The notes below the pieces were generated by a model that was not told the origin of the DNA, ran no database searches, and saw only the letters and a list, made by a program, of their open reading frames with translations. The position numbers and the translations under genes were made by a program. 64,000 nt of DNA. Origin: JBBIQV01 sp964555285 (GTDB lineage: Bacteria > Nitrospirota > Nitrospiria > Nitrospirales > Nitrospiraceae). Below are positions 25,266 to 33,486 of this stretch, one piece after another. Within the stretch, counting starts at the first letter, position 1; every line of letters begins with the position of its first letter. The stretch spans positions 62,001 to 126,000 of the forward strand of contig CAZKRM010000001.1 in NCBI GenBank assembly GCA_964555285.1. Reading direction: 5' to 3'.

Positions 25266-25702
25266 GCGTCATCCTCGCGGTCCGATCCGGCGCGTCGGCC
25301 GGCGACTTCATCCAAGAGCCGCTGTGCCTGACGCTCCTGCCGCAATCGGCGTGTCTGCTGTTGCCGGTTTTCAAGAATATCCAGCTTCTTGCGTTCGCGC
25401 GCCGCGTCGAGCACGTCGGCCTGTTTCTGCTCCCACGCGAGACGTAGCTCGACTTCGTGCTGCCGCATGCGGGCGCACAGCGCAGCAAGAGAGTCCAAGG
25501 CGGCATAGTGATCCTCGGCTTCTCCTGGAGTCATCCCGGCTTGGCTCTTCTGTAGGTAGGCGCGTGCCTTCGCGTCCGCTTCGGCTTCAAGTTGCGATCG
25601 TGTCGCCTCGGTTTCATGCAGCGCCTGGGTGAGTTGGGCCAGTTCCGCCCGGAGCATGTCTTCCAGTTGTGTCCGGTATGTTCTGAGCACGGTGAGGTTC
25701 AT
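25262..25702 (-). CDS. fliJ: Flagellar export protein FliJ
   Basis: FliJ is the central stalk of the FliI ATPase ring and escorts chaperones. The 146-aa protein is almost entirely coiled coil (MLRAELAQLTQALHETEATR, QLEAEADAKARAYLQKSQAG, RMRQHEVELRLAWEQKQADV). The ATG at 25700-25702 overlaps the fliI stop as ATGA; the longer frame overlaps fliI and is rejected. Assignment rests on size, coiled-coil character and position after fliI. Confidence 0.88.
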   Translation of the reverse strand: MNLTVLRTYRTQLEDMLRAELAQLTQALHETEATRSQLEAEADAKARAYLQKSQAGMTPGEAEDHYAALDSLAALCARMRQHEVELRLAWEQKQADVLDAARERKKLDILENRQQQTRRLRQERQAQRLLDEVAGRRAGSDREDDA

Positions 25703-27006
25703 CGGGTGGCCTGTTCGAGTTTCAGCAGCGCATCGATCGAACTCGTCCAATCGGCCCGGGTATCGAGATCCTGGCGGAGGAACGCCGTCGTCAGGTTTTG
25801 GGCGGCTATGGCCCGGTCCAGATCTTTGTTGGCGCCCGGTTTGTACGCGCCGAGCGTGATCAGGTCTTCCGATCGTCTGTAGACCGCCGTCAACTCGACG
25901 ACCTGTCTCGCCGCTGCGTAATGAGCCGGGGAGACGATGTCGCGCATGACGCGGCTGGAGCTCTGCAAGACGTCGATGGCCGGGAAGTGATTGCGGGCGG
26001 CGAGCTCTCGAGACAGAACGATATGGCCGTCCAGGATGGAGCGGACTGTCTCTGCAATCGGATCGGAGAGCTCGTCGCCATCGACCAGGACCGTGTACAA
26101 ACCGGTGATCGATCCGGCTCCTTGGCACGTGCCCACCCGCTCGAGCAGTTTGGGCAGAAGTGTAAAGACGGACGGCGTATAGCCTTTGGTCGTCGGCGGT
26201 TCGCCGATCGCCAGGCCGATCTCCCGCTGTCCATAGGCCAGGCGGGTCAAGGAGTCCATCATGAGCAACACCTGCCGGCCGCAATCCCGGAAATACTCGG
26301 CAATCGCGGTGGCCAGCAGCGCCCCGCGGATGCGGACGAGCGGCGGCTGATCCGATGTCGCGACCACGACGACGGACCGTTGAAGCGCTGCCGGGGTGAG
26401 GTCGCGTTCAAGAAACTCCCTCACTTCGCGGCCCCGCTCACCGATTAGAGCGATCACATTCACGTCGGCCGAGGTATAGCGGCCGATCATCCCCAAGAGG
26501 ACGCTTTTCCCGACACCGGAGGAGGCGAAGATGCCGAGCTTCTGTCCGACGCCGCATGAGAGCAACGCGTTCAAGGCCCGCACGCCGAGGTCGAGCGGTT
26601 GGGTAATCCTGGCGCGCTGCAACGGATTGGGAGGTGACGCATGGAGGGGATAGAGGGAATCGCCGACCACCCTCCCGCGGTCGTCCATCGGTTCCCCCAA
26701 CCCGTTCAGAATACGCCCCAGGAGCTGAGGACCGACCGGGACAGCCGCAGACCGTCCTTTCATCAAGAGGCGGCTGCCCGGTCCGATTCCCTGCATCTCG
26801 CCGAGCGGCATGAGGAGCACGCGCTCGCCGCGGAATCCGACGACTTCGGCCAACACGGCGCTCTGCCCGTCCTCTCTGGTGATTTCGCAGATTTCTCCGA
26901 CCGAGGTGAACGGCCCATACCCCTCGATCACGATCCCGACCGCCTGCGCGACCCGGCCCTGCACGATGAGCGGGTCCAGGCCTTCCAGCACGTCAATGGA
27001 TTTCAC
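25699..27006 (-). CDS. fliI: Flagellar export ATPase FliI
   Basis: FliI powers early steps of flagellar export. The 435-aa protein resembles F1 beta subunits. It has Walker A in KLGIFASSGVGKSVLLGMIG (about residues 158-177), RGREVREFLERDL, the Walker B region VLLMMDSLTRLAYGQREIGL, and GEPPTTKGYTPSVFTLLPKL. The start is GTG at 27004-27006 with AGGGAG upstream, overlapping the fliH end by 14 bp. FliH, which here carries a receiver domain, is its regulatory stator. Confidence 0.97.
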   Translation of the reverse strand: MKSIDVLEGLDPLIVQGRVAQAVGIVIEGYGPFTSVGEICEITREDGQSAVLAEVVGFRGERVLLMPLGEMQGIGPGSRLLMKGRSAAVPVGPQLLGRILNGLGEPMDDRGRVVGDSLYPLHASPPNPLQRARITQPLDLGVRALNALLSCGVGQKLGIFASSGVGKSVLLGMIGRYTSADVNVIALIGERGREVREFLERDLTPAALQRSVVVVATSDQPPLVRIRGALLATAIAEYFRDCGRQVLLMMDSLTRLAYGQREIGLAIGEPPTTKGYTPSVFTLLPKLLERVGTCQGAGSITGLYTVLVDGDELSDPIAETVRSILDGHIVLSRELAARNHFPAIDVLQSSSRVMRDIVSPAHYAAARQVVELTAVYRRSEDLITLGAYKPGANKDLDRAIAAQNLTTAFLRQDLDTRADWTSSIDALLKLEQATR

Positions 27007-28045
27007 GGCGCTCCCTCTGTCGAATGGCCTCGCCCAGTCGCACTAACTGTGCTTCCAAGGTGGCGTCCACCAGACGGCTGCCCGTTCGGACCAGGCAGCC
27101 GCCGGGGGACACGTTCGGATCGCCCGCAAGGACGAACGTGACCGGCCGTTCGCAACTCTTCACCAGGCAGTCACGCGCGGATTCCAGAATCGGCACGTCA
27201 CTGGGATGCACCCGAATCTGTACGACCCCACTGTCATGGATATGGGTCAGCGCGACTCGGACCTGCTCCAGCACGAGGTCGCGCTTCTCTTCAACCGCTT
27301 GTCGCAACACTTTAGCGGCAATGGCGAACGCCAGCGCATTCACGTCCTCTTCCACCGAGAGGTGGAGCGTCGCCCACGCCTCTTCGAGACGCTGTGCCAA
27401 CGCCGTCAACAATGCCCGCTCCCGTTCGCGTGCTGCACCTTCGCGCTGGACGATGCGCCGTTCTCCTTCGGCCAGCCCTCGTTCGAACTCGGTGAGCCCA
27501 TCCGGCCCCTCCACACGCCCGCCATCGGCGAAATCGGCCAGGGCAACCGCGTGGAGGCGGACGCTTCCCGACCGGACGAGCGAGTGTTTCAAGACGGCGT
27601 TTTCCTGGCGAAGACGGCGAAGATCGGCCAGGCGCTTCACGGTCAGCGACACGAGTTCGGGCGAAAAGGGCTTGGCGAGGAAATCCGACGCGCCCGCTTT
27701 CATGGCATTGACGGCCAGGTCCACGCTGCCGTAGCCGGTGATCGCGATCGCCAGAAGCTTGGCATCGCTTTCAAACGCCCGCTGGATCAGTGTGATGCCG
27801 TCCGTGTCGGGAAGCTTCACGTCGGCGATGAGCAGGTCCACCGGGTGTCCCTTGAGATATTGCAGAGCCTCCTGTCCGTTCGCGGCCACGGCAACCTGGT
27901 ACCCCTCGCCACCCAGGATCGCCGCCAGCAGGCCACGAATCGCTTCTTCATCGTCCACGACCAGGATGGAGTGTAAGGCTGTGTTGCGGGGCGTCGTTCG
28001 CCGATCGGCGACCTGGGAGGCCCGGACGTCTGCGGCCGTCGTCAT
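26993..28045 (-). CDS. fliH: FliH fused to an N-terminal response-regulator receiver domain
   Basis: One uninterrupted 350-aa frame with two parts. Residues about 24-145 form a receiver domain: SILVVDDEEAIRGLL (acidic pair Asp31-Asp32), LLIADVKLPDTDG (phosphoacceptor Asp75), AITGYGS (Thr103) and LAKPF (Lys125). All key residues are present. A charged coiled coil follows (FERGLAEGERRIVQREGAAR), then the FliH/HrpE-like C-terminal part (FAIAAKVLRQAVEEKRDLVL, VQIRVHPSDV, PVTFVLAGDPNVSPGGCLVR, TGSRLVDATLEAQL). FliH normally is about 230 aa, lacks a receiver, and holds FliI inactive at the export gate. It starts directly after the fliG stop and overlaps fliI. Phosphorylation control of export is inference. 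Confidence 0.92.
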   Translation of the reverse strand: MTTAADVRASQVADRRTTPRNTALHSILVVDDEEAIRGLLAAILGGEGYQVAVAANGQEALQYLKGHPVDLLIADVKLPDTDGITLIQRAFESDAKLLAIAITGYGSVDLAVNAMKAGASDFLAKPFSPELVSLTVKRLADLRRLRQENAVLKHSLVRSGSVRLHAVALADFADGGRVEGPDGLTEFERGLAEGERRIVQREGAARERERALLTALAQRLEEAWATLHLSVEEDVNALAFAIAAKVLRQAVEEKRDLVLEQVRVALTHIHDSGVVQIRVHPSDVPILESARDCLVKSCERPVTFVLAGDPNVSPGGCLVRTGSRLVDATLEAQLVRLGEAIRQRERREIH

Positions 28046-29038
28046 TTACACCAACTCCTCGCCTCCGCCGCTCACCACGATGCGCCCTTCCTCTTCGAGC
28101 TTGCGGCACACTTTGAGGATGTTCTGCTGGGTCTTCTGGACGTCGCTGATCTTCACCGGACCCCGTGTTTCCATGTCTTCCTTGAGCATCTCGGCGGCCC
28201 GACTGGACATATTTTTGAAAAACTTGTCTCTGACGTCCTGGCTGGCCCCGCGCAATGCAATGGGAAGATCTTCCTTGCTGATCTCTTTCATGAGTTCCTG
28301 TATGCCGCGATCGTCCAGCTTGCTCAGGTCGTCGAACACGAACATCAGGGCGCGGATGTTATCCGCCAGCGTCTGGTTGCGCTCGGAAATCTTCGCCATG
28401 ATGCCGCTCTCCATCGCTTTATCGAGTCGAGTCAGGATATCGGCGATCACTTCGGTCCCCCCGACGTTCGATGGGCGCGATCCTGTATTGGCGGCAAGGG
28501 CTTGCTGAAGTGAATCGCTCAATTCATCGAGCACGTCTGGATGAACCTCCTCCACCGTGGCAAGGCGCATGGCCACATCGGCGCGCAAGGTGTCGGACAG
28601 CCCCGCCAGCACTTGGCCGGCTTGGTCCGATTCCAAGTGAGCCAAGATCACGGCGATCGTTTGCGGGTGTTCGACCTTGAGCAACTGCACCACGGTCTTG
28701 GCGTCGATCCATTTCAACGCTTCGATTCCCGGATAGGTTTTGGTGTTGATGGATTCGAGGATAGGAGCCGCTTTTTCAACTCCCAAGGCCTTGATGAGAA
28801 TTTTCTTGATGAACTCCTTGCCTTCAAACTGGATCTCGCCCCGCACGCTCTCCTTCTCGAACTCCGCCATGACGTCGTCCTCTTCGCCTTTCGAGATGTT
28901 GGCGGTGTCTTTCATATACGATCCTAGTCTTTTGATCTCCTTGGGGTCCAAGCACTTCATGACTTGGGCGGCCGCGTCTTCTCCGATGGCGCGCAACAGG
29001 ATGGCCGCCTTTTGCTCTCCGGTCAGTTCTTTGGTCAT
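28046..29038 (-). CDS. fliG: Flagellar motor switch protein FliG
   Basis: FliG sits on the MS-ring and interacts with the stators to make torque. The 330-aa length is normal. Conserved blocks are LTGEQKAAILLRAIGEDAAA, LLKVEHPQTIAVILAHLESD, QAGQVLAGLSDTLRADVAMR, LAT, MFVFDDLSKLDDRGIQELMK, ISKEDLPIALRGASQDVRDK and FFKNMSSRAAEMLKEDMETR; charged C-terminal residues used for torque are present in the last two. It is 12 bp downstream of fliF. Confidence 0.97.
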   Translation of the reverse strand: MTKELTGEQKAAILLRAIGEDAAAQVMKCLDPKEIKRLGSYMKDTANISKGEEDDVMAEFEKESVRGEIQFEGKEFIKKILIKALGVEKAAPILESINTKTYPGIEALKWIDAKTVVQLLKVEHPQTIAVILAHLESDQAGQVLAGLSDTLRADVAMRLATVEEVHPDVLDELSDSLQQALAANTGSRPSNVGGTEVIADILTRLDKAMESGIMAKISERNQTLADNIRALMFVFDDLSKLDDRGIQELMKEISKEDLPIALRGASQDVRDKFFKNMSSRAAEMLKEDMETRGPVKISDVQKTQQNILKVCRKLEEEGRIVVSGGGEELV

Positions 29039-29050
29039 TACGCATGCCCC

Positions 29051-30616
29051 TCACGCATTGCTCTTGAGCCATTGCTTGACGACCACGGCGGTCGCGTCAG
29101 GATTCCCGCGCGCCATGTCCACAATCTGCGCCCGAGGTTTGCCTCCCAGGGCGGCTTCCATCTGACTGACCGAGGCCGGCAACGACGGTGTCTCGGCCGG
29201 CTGGTTCGGAGGCGAGGACATCGCCAACATCGCTAACAGCGGACGTACGACGAAGAACAAGAGGAGCAGGAACAGCAGTCCGCCCACGCCGTACCGGATG
29301 TAGGGAGCCCACGGCTTGGGAGTCTCGGCGGCTGCTTCCACCCCCACGGCCTGACTCTCTTCGCCGAAGCCGAATTGGATGCTGACGACCTCCACTTGAT
29401 CCTGGCGTTCGGCCGAATACCCCATCGCCTTCTTGACGATCTCTTCGATCCGGGTCATGTCTTCTGCGGACCGCGGAACATATTTTCTCGTCGATGGGGC
29501 CGCGGCCGCCTTGTCGCCTTCCGCCGGTTTAGCCGCCTCGTAGGTCCCGTCCACCAGCACGGCGACGGACAGCTTCTTGATCGTGCCGGTCGGTTCCACG
29601 ATCCGCGACACGGTGCGGCTGATCTCGTAATTCACGGTCTCGTTTTTGGTCTGGCTGGTGCTCGAACTCGTTTGGGCGGCTTCTTGTTCCGTCCCAGGGG
29701 GCACGTTCGACTGCACACCCGGCACGCCGCCGGACACGCCGTTCACGCCGTTGGACTTTTCTTGCCCGCGTTGCTCGCTGCGGACGACCTGACCGTTGGG
29801 ATCGAATCGTTCTTCCGTCGTTTCGACCTTTCGGAAATCCAGGATGCTGGACACGCGGACCACGGCTTTGTTGGCGCCGACGATCCGCTCCAGCATCGTC
29901 TGGATGCGCGTCTCGATGTCCTTCTCCAGCGTCTGCTGGTACTCGAGCTGAGAGCCGGTGAGCCCGGCCGCATCATCGGTTGCGGTACTCGACAGGAGAC
30001 GCCCTTGCCCATCCACGATGGTGACATCGCGAGCCTGAAGCCCTTCGACGCTGCTGGCCACCAGGTGAACGATACCCTGCACCTGTCCCTTGCTCAGCAG
30101 TTGCCCGTTATAGAGCGAGACCACCACCGACGCTCGTGGGCGATCGTGTTCCGTACTGAAGAGCCGCCGCTCGGGAATCGCCAGATGCACCCGCGCCCGC
30201 TCGACGCCCGGCATCTGCGCCACCGTGCGCGCCAGCTCGCCTTGGAGAGCCCGGCGGTAGTTGAGTTTTTGGACAAATTCCGACATGCCCAAGGTCGAGC
30301 GGTCGAAGATCTCGAACCCGACTCCGCCGCCGTGAGGAAGGCCCTGCCCCGCCAACTGAAGCCGGAGATCGTGGACCTGCGCGCTCGGGACGAGAACCGT
30401 CGTCCCGCCGCCGCCCATCTCGTACGGTACTTTCAGTTCTTTCAGCTTGTCGACGATCGACGAAGCGTCCTCCGTCGACAGGTTCGAAAAGAGCACCTGC
30501 ATGTCCGGTTGCTGGGTCCAGAGTGCAACCGCGACCAACCCGGCGACCGATCCGGCCAAGGCCAGGAAGACGATCATGCGTTGGTTGATCGTGAACCGGC
30601 TCAGCGACTCGAACAT
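29051..30616 (-). CDS. fliF: Flagellar MS-ring protein FliF
   Basis: FliF forms the MS-ring in the inner membrane, the base on which the flagellum assembles. The 521-aa protein has an N-terminal membrane segment (MIVFLALAGSVAGLVAVALW), the YscJ/FliF domain (VLFSNLSTEDASSIVDKLKE, PYEMGGGGTTVLVPSAQVHD, LRLQLAGQGLPHGGGVGFEI), a Gly/Ser/Gln-rich middle, a second membrane segment (YIRYGVGGLLFLLLLFFVVR) and a C-terminal FliG-binding tail (GKPRAQIVDMARGNPDATAV). It follows fliE. Confidence 0.97.
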   Translation of the reverse strand: MFESLSRFTINQRMIVFLALAGSVAGLVAVALWTQQPDMQVLFSNLSTEDASSIVDKLKELKVPYEMGGGGTTVLVPSAQVHDLRLQLAGQGLPHGGGVGFEIFDRSTLGMSEFVQKLNYRRALQGELARTVAQMPGVERARVHLAIPERRLFSTEHDRPRASVVVSLYNGQLLSKGQVQGIVHLVASSVEGLQARDVTIVDGQGRLLSSTATDDAAGLTGSQLEYQQTLEKDIETRIQTMLERIVGANKAVVRVSSILDFRKVETTEERFDPNGQVVRSEQRGQEKSNGVNGVSGGVPGVQSNVPPGTEQEAAQTSSSTSQTKNETVNYEISRTVSRIVEPTGTIKKLSVAVLVDGTYEAAKPAEGDKAAAAPSTRKYVPRSAEDMTRIEEIVKKAMGYSAERQDQVEVVSIQFGFGEESQAVGVEAAAETPKPWAPYIRYGVGGLLFLLLLFFVVRPLLAMLAMSSPPNQPAETPSLPASVSQMEAALGGKPRAQIVDMARGNPDATAVVVKQWLKSNA

Positions 30617-30664
30617 GGACGGAGTTCCCTTTCCTCAACGGACGGCATCGAGTCCGCAACCCGA

Positions 30665-30979
30665 CTACATCTGCATCCGTTGCATTTCTTCGTACGCGCC
30701 CACGAGTTTATTGCGGACCTGCATCATCAACTGGAAGGAAATGTCCGCCTGCTGCAAGGCGACCATGGTCTGGTGAATGTTCTGCGTCCGGCCGGTCATG
30801 AGTTCGTCGACCGCGTGGCCGGCCTGTAGCTGGATGTCGTTGGCCTGCGCGATCGCATCCTTCAACGTGGAGAGGAATCCACCGCCCTCGTGAGCCCCGC
30901 TCGTGCTCCCGATCGCGGAGGGGTCGAGCTGGTTTGCAATCGCCGGAACCGCAGAGGCGCCGATCCGTACGGGGTCCAT
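30665..30979 (-). CDS. fliE: Flagellar MS-ring/rod junction protein FliE
   Basis: A 104-aa protein joining the MS-ring and export gate to the rod. The C-terminal half is diagnostic: TLKDAIAQANDIQLQAGHAV, DELMTGRTQNIHQTMVALQQ, ADISFQLMMQVRNKLVGAYE. The ATG at 30977-30979 has GGAGG upstream. It begins 2 bp after the flgC stop, in the standard flgB-flgC-fliE order. Confidence 0.95.
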   Translation of the reverse strand: MDPVRIGASAVPAIANQLDPSAIGSTSGAHEGGGFLSTLKDAIAQANDIQLQAGHAVDELMTGRTQNIHQTMVALQQADISFQLMMQVRNKLVGAYEEMQRMQM

Positions 30980-30981
30980 GA

Positions 30982-31431
30982 TTACCTCCCGATCTCCAGG
31001 GCGCGGTTCCACATGGCCCGCGTTGCGCTGATGGCCTGGACATTGGCCTCATACGAGCGGGACGCCCCGATCATGTTGACCATTTCTTCCATCACGTTCA
31101 CATTCGGCAGCCGGACGAAACCCTTCGGGTCGGCATCGGGGTGGCGTGGGTCGTACATCTGTTGGCCGGGCTTGGAATCTTCAATGACCCGTGACACGCG
31201 CACTCCTTCGAGGGCGTGGGCGGTCGGCCCGGTGGCGATGGTGCGAAAGACCTGCTGAAACCGGCTTCCGACCGGCGACGATTGGAAGACGACGTCGCGG
31301 CGGCGGTAGGGGCCGCCGGTCTCAGTCCGCGTCGATTGCGCGTTGGCGAGGTTGCTCGCGATGACGTTGAGCCTGCGCCGCTGGGCGTCCAAGGCTGAGA
31401 CGGATACAGCGATGCTGTCGGTCATGTCCAT
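30982..31431 (-). CDS. flgC: Flagellar proximal rod protein FlgC
   Basis: A 149-aa rod protein. It has the N-terminal SVSALDAQRRRLNVIASNLA followed by NAQSTRTETGGPYRRRDVVF, the FlgC-type DPRHPDADPKGFVRLPNVNV stretch, and the C-terminal EEMVNMIGASRSYEANVQAI. Length and motifs fit the family. It is separated from flgB by a 61-bp spacer that contains a 7-bp-register repeat. Confidence 0.96.
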   Translation of the reverse strand: MDMTDSIAVSVSALDAQRRRLNVIASNLANAQSTRTETGGPYRRRDVVFQSSPVGSRFQQVFRTIATGPTAHALEGVRVSRVIEDSKPGQQMYDPRHPDADPKGFVRLPNVNVMEEMVNMIGASRSYEANVQAISATRAMWNRALEIGR

Positions 31432-31446
31432 AGAAACCTCCTTGTT

Positions 31447-31488
31447 TTGAGCCTTCAGCCATCAGCTCTCAGCTGACGGCTGACAGCT
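31447..31488. repeat. 7-bp-register repeat and hairpin between flgB and flgC
   Basis: Six 7-bp units in perfect register, each ending in GCC or GCT (ttgagcc, ttcagcc, atcagct, ctcagct, gacggct, gacagct). Part of it folds as CAGCCATCAGCT (31456-31467), 3-nt loop, AGCTGACGGCTG (31471-31482) with one mismatch. A short T run follows on the plus strand, but the genes run on the minus strand. Confidence 0.75.
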
Positions 31489-31492
31489 CTTT

Positions 31493-31900
31493 TTACCTCG
31501 CGTCCCTGATCGCGCCGAGCAACTGGCGGAGCCGGATCGCCATGATGGTGGCCGCGCCGTTGTACTGCATGGCATTGTCGGACAGTTTCGCCAATTCGAG
31601 CTCCATGTTCACCGAGTTGGCGTCGAGGGGGAGATCGCCGGCCGGAACCTCTGCAACACGGCCGGTGACCGTCTGGACTCCCTCCCCTCGCAGGCCGAGG
31701 TGCCGTCCGTGGGTAACCGCCGGGCTCACGGGCAGGCGGCCTCGAGCAGCCGCCGACAGGGCATCCTGGAAATGCAAGTCGTTGGCGCGGTAACCCGGCG
31801 TTTCTTCATTGGCAATGTTGGAGGCAATCAGCCGCTGCCGCATGCTGCGAAGATCGAGCGTCCGCTCGATGAGCCCCATCGTCTTGTCGAAGATATTCAT
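31493..31900 (-). CDS. flgB: Flagellar proximal rod protein FlgB
   Basis: A 135-aa rod protein with IERTLDLRSMRQRLIASNIA followed by NEETPGYRANDLHFQDAL near the N-terminus and NSVNMELELAKLSDNAMQYN followed by GAATIMAIRLRQLLGAIRD at the C-terminus, the FlgB pattern. The ATG has AAAGGAG upstream. It is the first gene of the flgB-flgC-fliE-fliF series. I saw no clear -24/-12 or sigma-28 site in the 170 bp upstream, so its promoter is unassigned. Confidence 0.95.
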   Translation of the reverse strand: MNIFDKTMGLIERTLDLRSMRQRLIASNIANEETPGYRANDLHFQDALSAAARGRLPVSPAVTHGRHLGLRGEGVQTVTGRVAEVPAGDLPLDANSVNMELELAKLSDNAMQYNGAATIMAIRLRQLLGAIRDAR

Positions 31901-32020
31901 GATGCCGCTCCTTTCACGCTCACCGGCCTGTCGGATCGGCGCACACGCCGGACCGCCCTGCTGTCATAACCTTCCGCTTCACGGTGTCTCGTCGTCCGTC
32001 ATCGTTCTTGCGATCGTGAG

Positions 32021-32045
32021 CCCGGCACGTTTTGCCTGTGCCGGG
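32021..32045 (-). terminator. Hairpin between the FleR-like gene and flgB
   Basis: CCCGGCAC (32021-32028) and GTGCCGGG (32038-32045) form a perfect 8-bp stem with a 9-nt loop, 25 bp past the end of the sigma-54 activator gene. No U tract follows, so it is only a possible terminator or attenuator between that gene and flgB. Confidence 0.4.
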
Positions 32046-32070
32046 TAGGAATTGCCGACCCGCCGATGTC

Positions 32071-33486
32071 TCAGCCTCTGCCGGCGATGTGTCCTTCGGT
32101 CTGTCGATACTCCCTGAGCTTATTGCGCAGCGTGCGGATGCTGATGCCGAGTTCTTTTGCGGCGTGGGTCCGGTTATCCTTCGTGCGCACCAGGGTCTGG
32201 ACGATCAACTCGCGCTCCATTTCCCATAATGAGCCGTTGCCGGTCACGTCCTGAACGATGACCTCCACCGGTGAGACGAGAATCGGAGCCGTGGGATCCG
32301 CCGAGAGGTGCTCCAGTCCGATCGTACCTCCCGCCGCCAGGAGCACGGCTCGTTCCATGACATTTTCCAGCTCGCGCACGTTCCCCTTCCACGGACGTTC
32401 CTGGAGTCGGGCCAGCGTCGAATCCGAAATGGACGGCACGCCCAATCCATTTCGCGCGGCTGCGCATTTGGCAAAATGTCGGGCCAACAACGGAATGTCG
32501 GAGGGCCGTTCTCGCAGCGGGGGCACCGTGATGGGAAACACGTTGAGCCGGTAGAACAGGTCTTCGCGGAATCGGCCCGCCTCGACTTCCCGGTAGAGCA
32601 ACCGGTTGGTCGTGGCGATGACGCGGATGTTCACGGTCACCGGGTCCCGTCCCCCGACCCGGTCCACCTCCCGTTCCTGCAGGACACGGAGCAGCTTGGC
32701 TTGCAGGCCCAGATTCATTTCGCTGATCTCGTCCAACAACAGCGTGCCGGTGTGGGCCAGCTCGAACTTGCCGTGCTTGCGCATCACGGCGCCGGTGAAC
32801 GCTCCGCGTTCGTATCCGAACAGTTCGCTTTCGAGCAGACCGTCGGGCAGGGCGGCACAATTGACCGCGATAAACGGCCGATGGGCGCGCGGGCTGCGGC
32901 TATGGACGAACCGGGCCAGGAGCTCCTTCCCCGTGCCGCTCTCGCCGCTGATCATGATCGTCGCCTGACTCGCCGCGACGCCCTCGATGGTGCTCAACAG
33001 GCGGATCATGCCGGGATCTTGGGAGAGGATGGCGCGCTGCTCTCCGGACGTGAAGCCGGCCTGAGGCGGGTCGGCAGGCGTGGCGCTCCGTAAGTTGGCG
33101 ATGATGCGTTCGAGCAGGTCGGTGGAAAAGGGTTTCAACAGGTAGTCGCTGGCCCCGTGTTTCATGGCATCGACGGCGGTTTCCACTGTGCCGTAGGCCG
33201 TCATCAGAATGATGAGGGTTGATGGCGATCGTCGCTTGATGTCTTTGACCAGCTCGAGTCCCCCGAGTCGCGGCATTTTAAGATCGGTCACCACGAGCCA
33301 GGGTTTGCTCTTGACGGTTCGCTCCAGGGCCTCCTGGCCATCCATGGCCAGTTGCGCGTCGTAGCCGAGGCGCCGAACGGTCTCGGCCAGCGCCGTTCTC
33401 ATGGAGGGATCGTCATCGGCGATGACGATCTGTTTTCGTTCCGGTCCCGGATCGGACGGCAGGGGTGCGGAGTCTCCCTCGGTCAT
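32071..33486 (-). CDS. Sigma-54 response regulator, FleR/FlrC-like
   Basis: A 471-aa NtrC-family activator. The receiver domain (residues about 18-135) has phosphoacceptor Asp68 in LVVTDLKMPRLGG. The AAA+ domain shows Walker A GESGTGKE, the sigma-54 contact motif GAFTGA and Walker B LLLDEISEMNL. The C-terminal Fis-type helix-turn-helix is TKDNRTHAAKELGISIRTLR followed by NKLREY. It overlaps its histidine kinase gene by 4 bp (ATGA) and lies directly upstream of flgB. By analogy with FleR/FlrC it should activate middle flagellar genes from the sigma-54 promoters found here. The specific orthology is inferred from context. Confidence 0.92.
   Translation of the reverse strand: MTEGDSAPLPSDPGPERKQIVIADDDPSMRTALAETVRRLGYDAQLAMDGQEALERTVKSKPWLVVTDLKMPRLGGLELVKDIKRRSPSTLIILMTAYGTVETAVDAMKHGASDYLLKPFSTDLLERIIANLRSATPADPPQAGFTSGEQRAILSQDPGMIRLLSTIEGVAASQATIMISGESGTGKELLARFVHSRSPRAHRPFIAVNCAALPDGLLESELFGYERGAFTGAVMRKHGKFELAHTGTLLLDEISEMNLGLQAKLLRVLQEREVDRVGGRDPVTVNIRVIATTNRLLYREVEAGRFREDLFYRLNVFPITVPPLRERPSDIPLLARHFAKCAAARNGLGVPSISDSTLARLQERPWKGNVRELENVMERAVLLAAGGTIGLEHLSADPTAPILVSPVEVIVQDVTGNGSLWEMERELIVQTLVRTKDNRTHAAKELGISIRTLRNKLREYRQTEGHIAGRG

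Noticed and set aside
32021..32045. Sigma-54 promoter for flgB in the CCGGCAC hairpin region
   Set aside because: The -12 TTGC cannot be placed at the required spacing on the minus strand; only a hairpin is supported.
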